A DNA stretch of 64,000 bases, from positions 62,001 through 126,000 of the forward strand of contig CBDCZR010000021.1 in assembly GCA_965224535.1 (NCBI GenBank), given 5' to 3'. The notes under the pieces were generated by a model. That model had not been told where the DNA came from. It saw nothing but the letters and a program-made list of their open reading frames with translations, and did not search any database. Below, one piece after another: positions 27,437 through 34,498 of the stretch. Position 1 is the stretch's first letter, and each line of letters begins with the position of its first letter. The DNA is from JBCDHN01 sp965224535. Lineage in GTDB: Bacteria; Verrucomicrobiota; Verrucomicrobiia; Verrucomicrobiales; DEV007. A program made the position numbers and the translations under genes.

Positions 27437-30406
27437 CTATTCTTTCGTCAGCGCCTCGTCCAAATTCAGCAGCATCAGGCAAACCGACGCTAGCGCCGCG
27501 TGCTCGACCGCTGGCAGCGATTCATCCCGCGCCGAATCCCCATTTTTCAGCAGCGCCTCGGCTTCCTCAGGCGAAAGCTCGGCTCGCGCGCGATTCAAGC
27601 CACGCTGCCAAATCACCAGCTCCGCTTCCGCCGGTTCGCGAGCCAAAATCGCCTTCCCTGCGAACCTAAGCCTGGCCGTGTCATCCCTTTCCGCGAGCAT
27701 GGCGCGTTGGGCGAGATGCCGCGCCGCCTCGACGTAGGTGACGTCGTTCAGCGTGCTCAGCGCGTGCATCGGTGTGTTGGTCCGCGTGGTTTTTACCTCG
27801 CAAATCTGGCGCTTGCCGGAGTCGAAAAACATCGTGGGGCCGACGATGCGCCGCCAAAAAATGTAGAGGCTGCGGCGGTACAATTCGTCGCCCGCCGACT
27901 GAGCGTATTTTTTCTTCCCAAAGGTTGCTTCCTCCCAAATTCCGGGCGGTTGGTAGCCGTTGAACGACGCCCCGCCCAGCTTGGCCTCAAGCAAGCCGGA
28001 AGCCGCGAGCGCTTGATCGCGAATCATCCAACTGGGCAGGCGAAATCGCGCTCCACGCGCCAAAAAACGGTTCGCCGGGTCGCTTTGGATCGAACGCGCG
28101 TCGCGAATTTGCGAGCTGCGCTGGTAAGCCTCGCTGGTTAGGATAACGCGCAGCAAATGCTTCACGTCCCAGCCGCTTTCCACGAATTCCGCGGCCAACC
28201 AGTCCAGCAGCTCTTGATTCGGCGGAATTTCGCCCTGCACGCCGAAATCCTCGACCGTTTTGACCAGTCCAACGCCAAAAAGCATCTGCCAAAAGCGGTT
28301 GACGGTTACCCGCGCGGTTAGCGGGTTTTCAGGCGAAACCAGCCACTTGGCCAACGCCAGCCGGTTCGGCTCCACGTCCGCCGGCAGCGGCTCAAACAGC
28401 GCCGGAACGGCCGCGGAAACTTCCTCGCCCGGCTGATTGTACAGCCCGCGGGTGAGCATGAAGGTTTGGCGCGGCTCGGGCATGTCCGCCATCACCATCA
28501 CCTTGGGAATCGCCTTGCGATGCGAGTCCAGCGCCTTCCTCGCGCGATCGGTTTTCGCCGCCAAATCGCGAAACTCCGGGTCGCTCTCGCGATGCGCCTT
28601 GATCACCAGGTCCACCTGCTCTTTGGTGCGCTTGTCAGGATCGATTTTGACCGCTGCCAGCAGTTTCGCGTCGCCGGTCTCGGCCCGCGGGGACGGCGAA
28701 TCCGTCGCTGAAAGTTGGAAGCGGCCAATGAGGTGCTGGCGGTGCGGAGATTCGTGCCGCAAGGTGAATTCCAAATCCGCGCCGGGCGCGATTTTCAGCG
28801 GTTCATCGAGGAAAAACGTGGCGTGATGGGGCCGATCGACCGGTTTGCCGGCGTGAACGGCCCAACCGCTCGTCGCGTTGCCGTCGAACGCCTTGCGGAC
28901 CTCCAACCCGCCTTGCTCGAATGAGGCCGCCGCGGAGGCGAATTTCACTGCCTTGCCGCCAACGCGCAGCTCGAACTCGGTCAGCACGAAATTGCCGCTG
29001 TCGGATCGCGCCAAGCCCTTCCCGGAGTTGGTGAAGCTGGCGTGTTGCAGCGCGTCCAGCCGAATTGCGGTGATTTCCGCCAAACTCGTCGCCATCGCCA
29101 CCACATAGGTGTCCTTGTCAGGATTCGCGCCGCCGGCCAGGACCGAGCGATCCTCCAAAATCGACAAATCCACGTGTTCCGCCGCCGCCGAGCGCGGTTC
29201 CAGCAGCGTCCAGGCCGTTTTGACGTTAAATTGGCGCTCCCAGGCCGCCTGCAACGGCCTCAACGCCGCCGCCCGCGCATTTTGAGCCTGCTGCGCGATG
29301 CTAAGCACGCTTGCCAATTCCGCCTCGCGCGTTTTCTCAGCATCGGTGGCCACCGCCAGCACGGGTTTCGTCTGCGGATCGCGACCGCCGCCGGTAACCG
29401 GCGTTTGGTTGAAAAAGGCGAACAGGCCGTAGTAATCGCGCTGCGTCAGCGGGTCGAATTTGTGATCGTGACAGCGTGCGCAGTTGAGCGTCAACCCCAG
29501 CCACACCGTCCCCATCGTCTCGGTCATGTCCATCACGTAGTCGATCCGGTTTTCCTCCGGAATTCGGCCACCTTCGCCGTTGATCATGTGGTTGCGGCAA
29601 AAGCCCGTCGCCAGAATCTCCTCTTCACCGGCGTCCGGCAGCAAATCACCGGCCAGCTGCAAAACCGTGAACCGGTCCCACGGCAAATTCGCGTTGAACG
29701 CGCGCACCACCCAATCTCGCCACGGCCACATGGTCCGCTCCATATCGCCCTGATAACCGTTGGAATCCGCGTAGCGCGCCGCGTCCAGCCAGTCCCAGGC
29801 CATCCGCTCGCCGAATGCCGGCGCAGCCAGAAATTGGTCGATCGCGCGCTCCCAGGCGTCGAGCCGCGCATCGGCGACAAAGGCATCGACCTGCTTCGGA
29901 GACGGCGGCAGGCCGGTCAAATCCAGCGCCGCCCGGCGAATCAGCGAATGCCGCGGCGCGCGCGGGTTTGGCTCGAGATTTTGCGCTTTGAGCCGCGTTT
30001 CGAGCCAAAAATCGATCGGATGCACAGCTGGCGGCGTCTTTGGCCGCGAAACCGGCTGAAACGCCCAATGCCGGCCCCATTTTGCCCCTTCCTCAATCCA
30101 ACGGCCAATCGTCGCGATTTGCGCCTCGCTCAGGTTCAGCTTCGATTTCGGCGGTGGCATTATTTCATCGCGATCGCCGGTGGAAACGCGGTGAAACAGC
30201 TCGCCGGAAGCAATCGCCTCCCGCGCCCCGGCCTCCTCATCCAAGCGCAAATCCGCCTTGCGCGCCTTGGCGTCCGGACCGTGGCAATGAAAGCAGTTTT
30301 CCGACAAAATCGGTCGCACATCGCGCGCGAAGTCGACTTCCGGGCCGGCGGCAAAAACTGCGCTTGAGCCGATCGATAAGGCAAGGGGCAAAGTCCGCAA
30401 AACCAT
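27437..30406 (-). CDS. PSCyt1-DUF1549-DUF1553 cytochrome protein
   Basis: A 989-residue exported protein starting at ATG 30406 with a short signal peptide (MVLRTLPLALSIGSSAVFA). Parts in order: a planctomycete cytochrome c domain with haem motif CFHCH (38-42) and MPP near EIMPPPKSKL; DUF1549 with the hallmark LIRRAALDLTGLPPSP and a second CxxCH in NCARCHDHKFDP; a beta-rich insert (about 520-680); and DUF1553 with NPLTARVTVNRFWQMLFG and the tail LMLLNLDEALTKE. These proteins are partnered with DUF1501 proteins and are thought to act in extracytoplasmic breakdown or oxidation of complex carbon; no reaction is proven. The operon continues through the vapBC modules into DUF1501. Confidence 0.9.
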   Translation of the reverse strand: MVLRTLPLALSIGSSAVFAAGPEVDFARDVRPILSENCFHCHGPDAKARKADLRLDEEAGAREAIASGELFHRVSTGDRDEIMPPPKSKLNLSEAQIATIGRWIEEGAKWGRHWAFQPVSRPKTPPAVHPIDFWLETRLKAQNLEPNPRAPRHSLIRRAALDLTGLPPSPKQVDAFVADARLDAWERAIDQFLAAPAFGERMAWDWLDAARYADSNGYQGDMERTMWPWRDWVVRAFNANLPWDRFTVLQLAGDLLPDAGEEEILATGFCRNHMINGEGGRIPEENRIDYVMDMTETMGTVWLGLTLNCARCHDHKFDPLTQRDYYGLFAFFNQTPVTGGGRDPQTKPVLAVATDAEKTREAELASVLSIAQQAQNARAAALRPLQAAWERQFNVKTAWTLLEPRSAAAEHVDLSILEDRSVLAGGANPDKDTYVVAMATSLAEITAIRLDALQHASFTNSGKGLARSDSGNFVLTEFELRVGGKAVKFASAAASFEQGGLEVRKAFDGNATSGWAVHAGKPVDRPHHATFFLDEPLKIAPGADLEFTLRHESPHRQHLIGRFQLSATDSPSPRAETGDAKLLAAVKIDPDKRTKEQVDLVIKAHRESDPEFRDLAAKTDRARKALDSHRKAIPKVMVMADMPEPRQTFMLTRGLYNQPGEEVSAAVPALFEPLPADVEPNRLALAKWLVSPENPLTARVTVNRFWQMLFGVGLVKTVEDFGVQGEIPPNQELLDWLAAEFVESGWDVKHLLRVILTSEAYQRSSQIRDARSIQSDPANRFLARGARFRLPSWMIRDQALAASGLLEAKLGGASFNGYQPPGIWEEATFGKKKYAQSAGDELYRRSLYIFWRRIVGPTMFFDSGKRQICEVKTTRTNTPMHALSTLNDVTYVEAARHLAQRAMLAERDDTARLRFAGKAILAREPAEAELVIWQRGLNRARAELSPEEAEALLKNGDSARDESLPAVEHAALASVCLMLLNLDEALTKE

Positions 30407-30467
30407 GGCAACAAGGGTCACACGGCACCTATCGCCCGGAATTTTCACCGCGGCAAACGCCGTCCGG

Positions 30468-31373
30468 CTACGTCGTGGCTTCGGCGGGCGAAACTTCGCG
30501 ATTGGGCTCGGCGACCGCCGGGGAAATTTGCCGCGAATCCGGAAATTGCCTGCCCCCGGCCACAATTCCGCTCCGTAGCAGTTCCGCGAGCATCGTGCTC
30601 CGCACATTGGAAATGGCAGTGGCCACCTCCTTGACGATCGCTTCGTCCAGGGGGTCGTGACTGGCGCGAAGCAGGTCCACCGCCTTCAGCCGTCTCAACG
30701 CGCGGGCGCAGGCCAGGCGCACCTCTCTGCTGCGCTCGTGTTCTTGGCTCAAATGTCGGCCCAGCACGCGCAAGTTTCGGTCGGAGCCTTCGGCATAGCC
30801 CAGAGCGCGGGCGGACGCGTGGCGGCCCCTCCAGGACGGATCGTTCGCCAGCGAAGCGCGGTGTCGAGCCTCGATTTTGTCCAAATTGGTGGCGTGGACT
30901 CGCGTTTCGCGGTAGGCCGTGGCCAAGGTGGTTAGCGCTTCGGCACGAACCCGGCTGTCCTCCTCCTGGTCGCTGCCGGCGCGCTGAATCAACGCCTGGA
31001 CGACCATCGTGTCGTTGAGCCAAACGGCAAGTTTTCGGGCTGCTGCCTGGCGTTCTTTGGCGTCGGCGCTTTCCTTCAACGTTTGCAGCAACTCGCCGCG
31101 TTCGGCCTGAATTCGCTTGTCGCCCAAAGCTTCGAGCGTTTGCGCGGCGCGGAAGCGCGCCCACGGCGATTCATCGTGGATGTAGCATTCCCACAATGCT
31201 CGGAAAACCCGGGAGTCGCTTCGTTTCGGCCGTTCCAAGTTGCCCAGCGCCTCTGCCACCGACGTGCGGACACGACGCGATTTTTCGCGTTTTGGGTCGA
31301 GAAAATCGGAAAGGCGCTCCTGGTAGCCTACCGCATTCAGTTGACCTAACGCGATGGCGGCGGCCACTCTCAC
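30468..31373 (-). CDS. HEAT-repeat protein, C-terminal part
   Basis: A 301-codon frame of repeated two-helix HEAT units: VRVAAAIALGQLN, VRTSVAEALGNLE, ARFRAAQTLEALGD, VRAEALTTLATAY and VRLACARALRRLK. These form a solenoid used for protein binding, common beside DUF1549/DUF1553 cassettes. Its GTG start overlaps the stop of the upstream HEAT frame as GTGA (31370-31373). However, the sequence just before the GTG in the same frame reads DSQTS, which completes a HEAT unit with the upstream gene, so the two were probably a single gene separated by a one-base indel. It ends 61 bases before the cytochrome gene. Confidence 0.7.
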   Translation of the reverse strand: MRVAAAIALGQLNAVGYQERLSDFLDPKREKSRRVRTSVAEALGNLERPKRSDSRVFRALWECYIHDESPWARFRAAQTLEALGDKRIQAERGELLQTLKESADAKERQAAARKLAVWLNDTMVVQALIQRAGSDQEEDSRVRAEALTTLATAYRETRVHATNLDKIEARHRASLANDPSWRGRHASARALGYAEGSDRNLRVLGRHLSQEHERSREVRLACARALRRLKAVDLLRASHDPLDEAIVKEVATAISNVRSTMLAELLRSGIVAGGRQFPDSRQISPAVAEPNREVSPAEATT

Positions 31374-31774
31374 GCTGGTCTGGGAATCGCCTCCAAAAGG
31401 CCAAACAGCGGTTCTTTTGCCTCCGTCCTCGCCGATTGACCGAGGGCTTGCGCGGCGGCTTCGCGCACCCGCCAGCGTTCGTCGCGCAAGGCGCCAATCA
31501 GCGTCTGGTTGGCCCGTTTCCAGTTTCTAGCCTCCCCGGCGTGGATATCACCGATCGCGCGAGCCGCCGCGGTTGCCGCAATTTCCTCGCCGGAGCTGAC
31601 GATCTGGATCAACTGCCGTTCCGCGCGCGTACCAAATTTCACCACTTGCGCCGTCTCTCCGTTTCGACGCTGCCGGGCCAAAGCGGCGTGCAGCGCGTGG
31701 TCGCAACGCGCTAACAAAAAATTGTCGCTGGAAATGCAAATTTTTCCCTTGCCAGGCTTACGAATGTCGCCCAA
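31370..31774 (-). CDS. HEAT-repeat protein, N-terminal part (start uncertain, probably split gene)
   Basis: A 134-codon frame with HEAT-like units (AATAAARAIGDIHAG and WRVREAAAQALGQSA), ending LFGLLEAIPRPA-stop just where another unit should continue in the next frame. The only start at the open-frame edge is TTG 31774, which would overlap the divergent blaI promoter; a TTG near 31717 or a GTG further in may be used instead. No signal peptide is visible, so the original 5' end may be lost. I read this and the 30468 frame as one damaged gene. Confidence 0.55.
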   Translation of the reverse strand: MGDIRKPGKGKICISSDNFLLARCDHALHAALARQRRNGETAQVVKFGTRAERQLIQIVSSGEEIAATAAARAIGDIHAGEARNWKRANQTLIGALRDERWRVREAAAQALGQSARTEAKEPLFGLLEAIPRPA

Positions 31775-31778
31775 TACT
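31749..31778 (+). promoter_or_regulatory. Probable promoter of the blaI-M56 operon
   Basis: TTGCCA (31749-31754) and AATACT (31773-31778) are spaced 18 bases apart, a reasonable sigma-70-type -35/-10 pair. The -10 box abuts the CTTAC/GTAAG dyad, and the ATG of blaI is at 31797, so the leader would be very short. Assignment rests on position and consensus only. Confidence 0.4.
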
Positions 31779-31790
31779 TACGCCTGTAAG
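31777..31790. promoter_or_regulatory. BlaI-type operator (CTTAC-4-GTAAG dyad)
   Basis: A perfect 5+4+5 dyad (CTTAC GCCT GTAAG) sits between the putative -10 box and the blaI start. BlaI/MecI operators are dyads built on TTACAnnTGTAA; this one differs from that core only at one inner position. Its place directly upstream of a blaI homologue supports autorepression. It also argues for starting blaI at 31797 rather than at the in-frame ATG 31764, which would put the dyad inside the coding region. Confidence 0.6.
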
Positions 31791-31796
31791 CCCGTC

Positions 31797-32204
31797 ATGC
31801 CCAGTTCCACCAAAATTCAGGTTCCGAAAATCTCCGAGGCCGAGTGGACGGTGATGCGGGTTTTCTGGAAATTGGGCGATGCCACCACGGGCGAGGTGAT
31901 TGCCGAACTTGAGGGGAAAACGGAGTGGAAACCCAAGACGATTCAGACCCTGATCGGCCGCTTGGTCAAGAAAGGCGCGCTGACGTTTCAAAAACGCGGC
32001 CGGGACCACCTTTATCGCGCCGCGATCGACGAAAAAACTTGCGAACACGAGGCTAGCCGCAGTTTTCTGGACCGGGTTTACGAAGGAAAACTTGCGCCGT
32101 TTTTGGCCACGTTTGTCGAGCGCGGCGATTATTCGCCGGAGGAGCTTGCCGAGCTAAAACGCATCTTGAACGAAGAAACCACGCCCAATGGATCCCCAAA
32201 CTGA
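31797..32204 (+). CDS. BlaI/MecI-family transcriptional repressor
   Basis: A 135-residue winged-helix repressor. SEAEWTVMRVFWKLGDATTG is the typical first helix, KPKTIQTLIGRLVKKGAL is the recognition helix and start of the wing, and the C-terminal dimerisation part reads FVERGDYSPEELAELKRIL as in BlaI. In the classical system the membrane sensor BlaR1 triggers cleavage of BlaI and releases the operator. Here the gene is followed, with a 17-base overlap, by an M56 peptidase of different sensory make-up. The operator-like dyad just upstream implies autoregulation of the pair, and possibly of the divergent HEAT/cytochrome operon 22 bases away. Confidence 0.9.
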   Translation: MPSSTKIQVPKISEAEWTVMRVFWKLGDATTGEVIAELEGKTEWKPKTIQTLIGRLVKKGALTFQKRGRDHLYRAAIDEKTCEHEASRSFLDRVYEGKLAPFLATFVERGDYSPEELAELKRILNEETTPNGSPN

Positions 32205-34263
32205 ATGGCTCATCGACGCGGCAACCTGGACGTTGCGCAATTCCCTGCACTCCAGCGTGCTCATCGCGCTGGTGGCGGTGATGCTGGTCGTTTTTGGCGG
32301 CCGGATTGCACCGAAATTTCGCGCTGTGCTTTGGATTTTGGTGGGAATTCGGCTCGTATTGCCGATTGCGCCGGAAAGCGGGGTTAGCGTGTTTAACTTG
32401 GGTGCTGTGATGCAGGAACCGCCGGCCGTGGCATCCGATTCCGTGCCCACGGAGGCAGAAAGTGCGGTTTTCCCGGTTTTTTCGGCGGATTCGCTCGTCC
32501 GTCAATCCGGACGGCTTAGCAGCGGCGGCATTCTCGCGGGAATCTGGCTGCTCGGTGTTTTGGCGATTTTCGGGATCGCGATTTTTCGGCAAGTCGCGAC
32601 GTTGCGGTGGGTGCGCGGCTTGCCCGAGCCCGAAGAACCCGCGCTGAGCGAGTGGTTGCGGGTTTGCGCGAAACGGGCGGGCACGCGCCGGATTCCACGC
32701 CTGGTTGAGTCGGCCCGCGTCAGCGAAATCGCGGTTTTTGGCGGGTTGCGCGCCAGCCATATCATCATTCCGGCGGATTTTTCGCAGCGTTTTTCGGAGG
32801 CGGAGATTCGCGGCATTTTCCTGCACGAATTGGCCCACATCCGGCGCGGCGACTTGCTTTGGAATTGGGCGGCGCTGGCCATTCAGGCGCTGCATTGGTT
32901 TAACCCGCTGGTCTGGTGGGCGGGGCGGCGATTTCTAGCCGACCGCGAGCTGGTTTGCGACCGATTCGCCATGGATCGGCTGCCCGCGGGCGAACGCGGA
33001 AACTACGGCCAGGCGCTGCTGAAAGCGCTGGAAATCGGCGTTCGGCCGCGCGTGGCTGCGCCGGCTCTGGTTCCTTTTCTTTCTCAAAAATCCGAACTCA
33101 AGCATCGACTAACCATGATCAAAAAATCCCACCCGATCAGTCCGATCGTCCAGGTTTTGGCCGCCGTTTTGGCGATCGCCGCCTGCGCGATGACCTTTAC
33201 CTCCGCGCTGGCGGATGACGAACGACGCGAAGGCGACCGTGCTGCTGAAGCCGAGCGCCCGGGACCCCGCGATGGCGAAGGCGAAGGCAGGCGTTCCCCC
33301 GAAGCCGAGCGGCCAGGTCCGCGTGATGGCGAGGGCGAAGGCAGGCGTTCTCCCGAAGCCGAGCGGCGAGGTCCGCGCGATGGCGAGGGTGATGGCAGAC
33401 GATCCCCAGAGGCCGAGCGGCGAGGTCCGCGCGATGGCGAGGGTGATGGAGCGCGATTGATGGATCGTCCGGGCGAACTCAAAGTGACCGTGGTGTCCGA
33501 TGGCGTCGTCATCGGCGACAAGAAGATCGCGCTGATCAATTTGCGCCGCGAATTGGATGCGAGCCGGGCCACTTCGGCAGTGGTGATGGCGCAGCCCAAC
33601 ACGCCGTTCCAAAATCTGGCCACGGTGATGAACGCGTTGCGAAGCAGCGGGATTCGCGACGTCCGCGTTGCCACCGGCGATGAGGATTCGCCTGCCATGC
33701 GCCGCGATGGCGAAGGTGACGGCGGAGCGCGAGTTGGTCCCCGCGATGGCGAAGGTGACGGCGGCGCGCGAGTTGGTCCCCGCGATGGCGAAGGTGACGG
33801 CGGTGCGCGAGTTGGTCCCCGCGATGGCGAAGGTGACGGCGGCGCGCGAGTTGGTCCCCGCGATGGCGAAGGCGACGGCGGCGCGCGAGTTGGTCCCCGC
33901 GATGGCGAAGGCGACGGCGGCGCGCGAGTTGGTCCCCGCGATGGCGAAGGCGCTCCGCGAGTTGGTCCCCGTGACGGTGAAGGCGAGGCGGCAGGCCGCA
34001 GAGAGGGCGATGGTGATGCTCGTGGCGCGGCTCGGGCAATGGACGACCGCACCATCAACCAGCTGAGCCGAATCTATCGCGCTTACGACAAAAACGGCGA
34101 CAATCGCGTGACGTTCGAAGAGTGGGTCGCGATGAAAAACTACGAGTTGACCCGCGAACAGCGCGAACGCGAGAAGGGCTGGTTCGATCAAGCCGACGCC
34201 AACAACGACGAGAAAATGACGCTCGGCGAATGGATCGACTGGAAGGCCAGCCAAGGGCGCTAA
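32188..34263 (+). CDS. M56 (BlaR1-like) membrane peptidase with repeat arrays, ExbD-like domain and two EF-hands
   Basis: A 691-residue protein. Residues 20-60 and 114-134 are transmembrane; the M56 zinc site HELAH is at 213-217 with the downstream acidic ligand region ADRELVCD at 251-258; a further membrane segment spans about 321-341. A repeat array of EAERPGPRDGEGEGRRSP units covers about 354-427. An ExbD-type periplasmic fold follows (about 429-497, ELKVTVVSDGVVIG to SSGIRDVRVAT), then a second array of RDGEGDGGARVGP units (about 506-595), and two canonical EF-hand loops, DKNGDNRVTFEE and DANNDEKMTLGE. The penicillin-binding sensor domain of BlaR1 is absent. Coupled to blaI, it should be the sensor-protease of the pair; the calcium motifs suggest a divalent-ion or surface signal. 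Confidence 0.88.
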   Translation: MDPQTEWLIDAATWTLRNSLHSSVLIALVAVMLVVFGGRIAPKFRAVLWILVGIRLVLPIAPESGVSVFNLGAVMQEPPAVASDSVPTEAESAVFPVFSADSLVRQSGRLSSGGILAGIWLLGVLAIFGIAIFRQVATLRWVRGLPEPEEPALSEWLRVCAKRAGTRRIPRLVESARVSEIAVFGGLRASHIIIPADFSQRFSEAEIRGIFLHELAHIRRGDLLWNWAALAIQALHWFNPLVWWAGRRFLADRELVCDRFAMDRLPAGERGNYGQALLKALEIGVRPRVAAPALVPFLSQKSELKHRLTMIKKSHPISPIVQVLAAVLAIAACAMTFTSALADDERREGDRAAEAERPGPRDGEGEGRRSPEAERPGPRDGEGEGRRSPEAERRGPRDGEGDGRRSPEAERRGPRDGEGDGARLMDRPGELKVTVVSDGVVIGDKKIALINLRRELDASRATSAVVMAQPNTPFQNLATVMNALRSSGIRDVRVATGDEDSPAMRRDGEGDGGARVGPRDGEGDGGARVGPRDGEGDGGARVGPRDGEGDGGARVGPRDGEGDGGARVGPRDGEGDGGARVGPRDGEGAPRVGPRDGEGEAAGRREGDGDARGAARAMDDRTINQLSRIYRAYDKNGDNRVTFEEWVAMKNYELTREQREREKGWFDQADANNDEKMTLGEWIDWKASQGR
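33247..33450 (+). repeat. 54-bp in-frame tandem repeat (about 3.8 copies)
   Basis: Units begin at 33247, 33301, 33355 and 33409, each encoding 18 residues of the form EAER(P/R)GPRDGEG(E/D)GRRSP. The period is exact and the copies differ by scattered substitutions, some synonymous. The array lies just after the last membrane segment of the M56 protein. Confidence 0.9.
33703..33970 (+). repeat. 39-bp in-frame tandem repeat (six full copies plus a short one)
   Basis: Full units start at 33703, 33742, 33781, 33820, 33859 and 33898, each encoding RDGEGDGGARVGP, followed by a shortened unit at 33937. The copies are nearly identical at DNA level (one or two silent changes such as GGT/GGC), which indicates recent expansion by slippage or unequal exchange. 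The repeat GC-richness also creates long open frames on the opposite strand that are not genes. Confidence 0.92.
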
Positions 34264-34285
34264 TTTTCTTCGAACCGAGCGAGCA

Positions 34286-34477
34286 GTGAACGAATCCGAC
34301 CTCAAGCAAGCAGCGGACGATGAAAGTATCCGCCGTGGAATCGCCGACGTTGAAGCCGGCCTAACGCAACCGCTCGAAGAGGCTCTGGCGGAGCTAAAAA
34401 GCGAAAAAATGGCGAAATCTTCAAATGGCGTTGGATTTGGCCGCGTCGAGCAACTCCCGGGCGAAAACGGCAACTAA
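34286..34477 (+). CDS. Small protein resembling an orphan antitoxin tail
   Basis: A 63-codon frame starting with GTG 34286, 22 bases after the M56 gene and 22 bases before the next gene. The segment SIRRGIADVEAGLTQPLEEA followed by LAELKSEK is like the C-terminal part of ParD/RelB-type antitoxins, which bind the toxin. No toxin gene is adjacent. It may be a regulatory small protein of the operon or a chance frame; codon style fits its neighbours. Confidence 0.4.
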   Translation: MNESDLKQAADDESIRRGIADVEAGLTQPLEEALAELKSEKMAKSSNGVGFGRVEQLPGENGN

Positions 34478-34498
34478 CGTTTTCCCAACACAATCGCG

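Larger units (their letters stand above)
25861..27437 (-). repeat. Tandem duplication of a ~0.83-kb vapBC unit with flanking gene ends
   Basis: Copy 1 runs from the DUF1501 start (25861) to a remnant of the DUF1553 3' end (stop at 26611); copy 2 runs from a remnant of the DUF1501 start (ATG 26705) to the intact DUF1553 3' end (stop at 27437). Equivalent points are 844 and 826 bases apart. Each unit contains one vapB and one vapC. The copies are highly similar at their outer ends (both VapC C-termini end FHLTNLEVLTP) and much diverged in the middle, so the duplication is not recent or the ends have been homogenised. Confidence 0.8.

Noticed and set aside
31764..31796. Earlier ATG (31764) as the blaI start
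   Set aside because: It would put the operator dyad and the -10 box inside the coding sequence and add 11 residues not typical of BlaI, so 31797 is preferred.
33703..33970. CRISPR-like array
   Set aside because: Regular spacing of 39 bases but with no unique spacers: the whole unit repeats and encodes RDGEGDGGARVGP in frame, so it is a coding minisatellite.
33109..34473. Long minus-strand frames across the M56 gene
   Set aside because: They are produced by the GC-rich in-frame repeats; the translations are simple serine/proline- or alanine-type repeats, and the plus-strand gene is clearly real.
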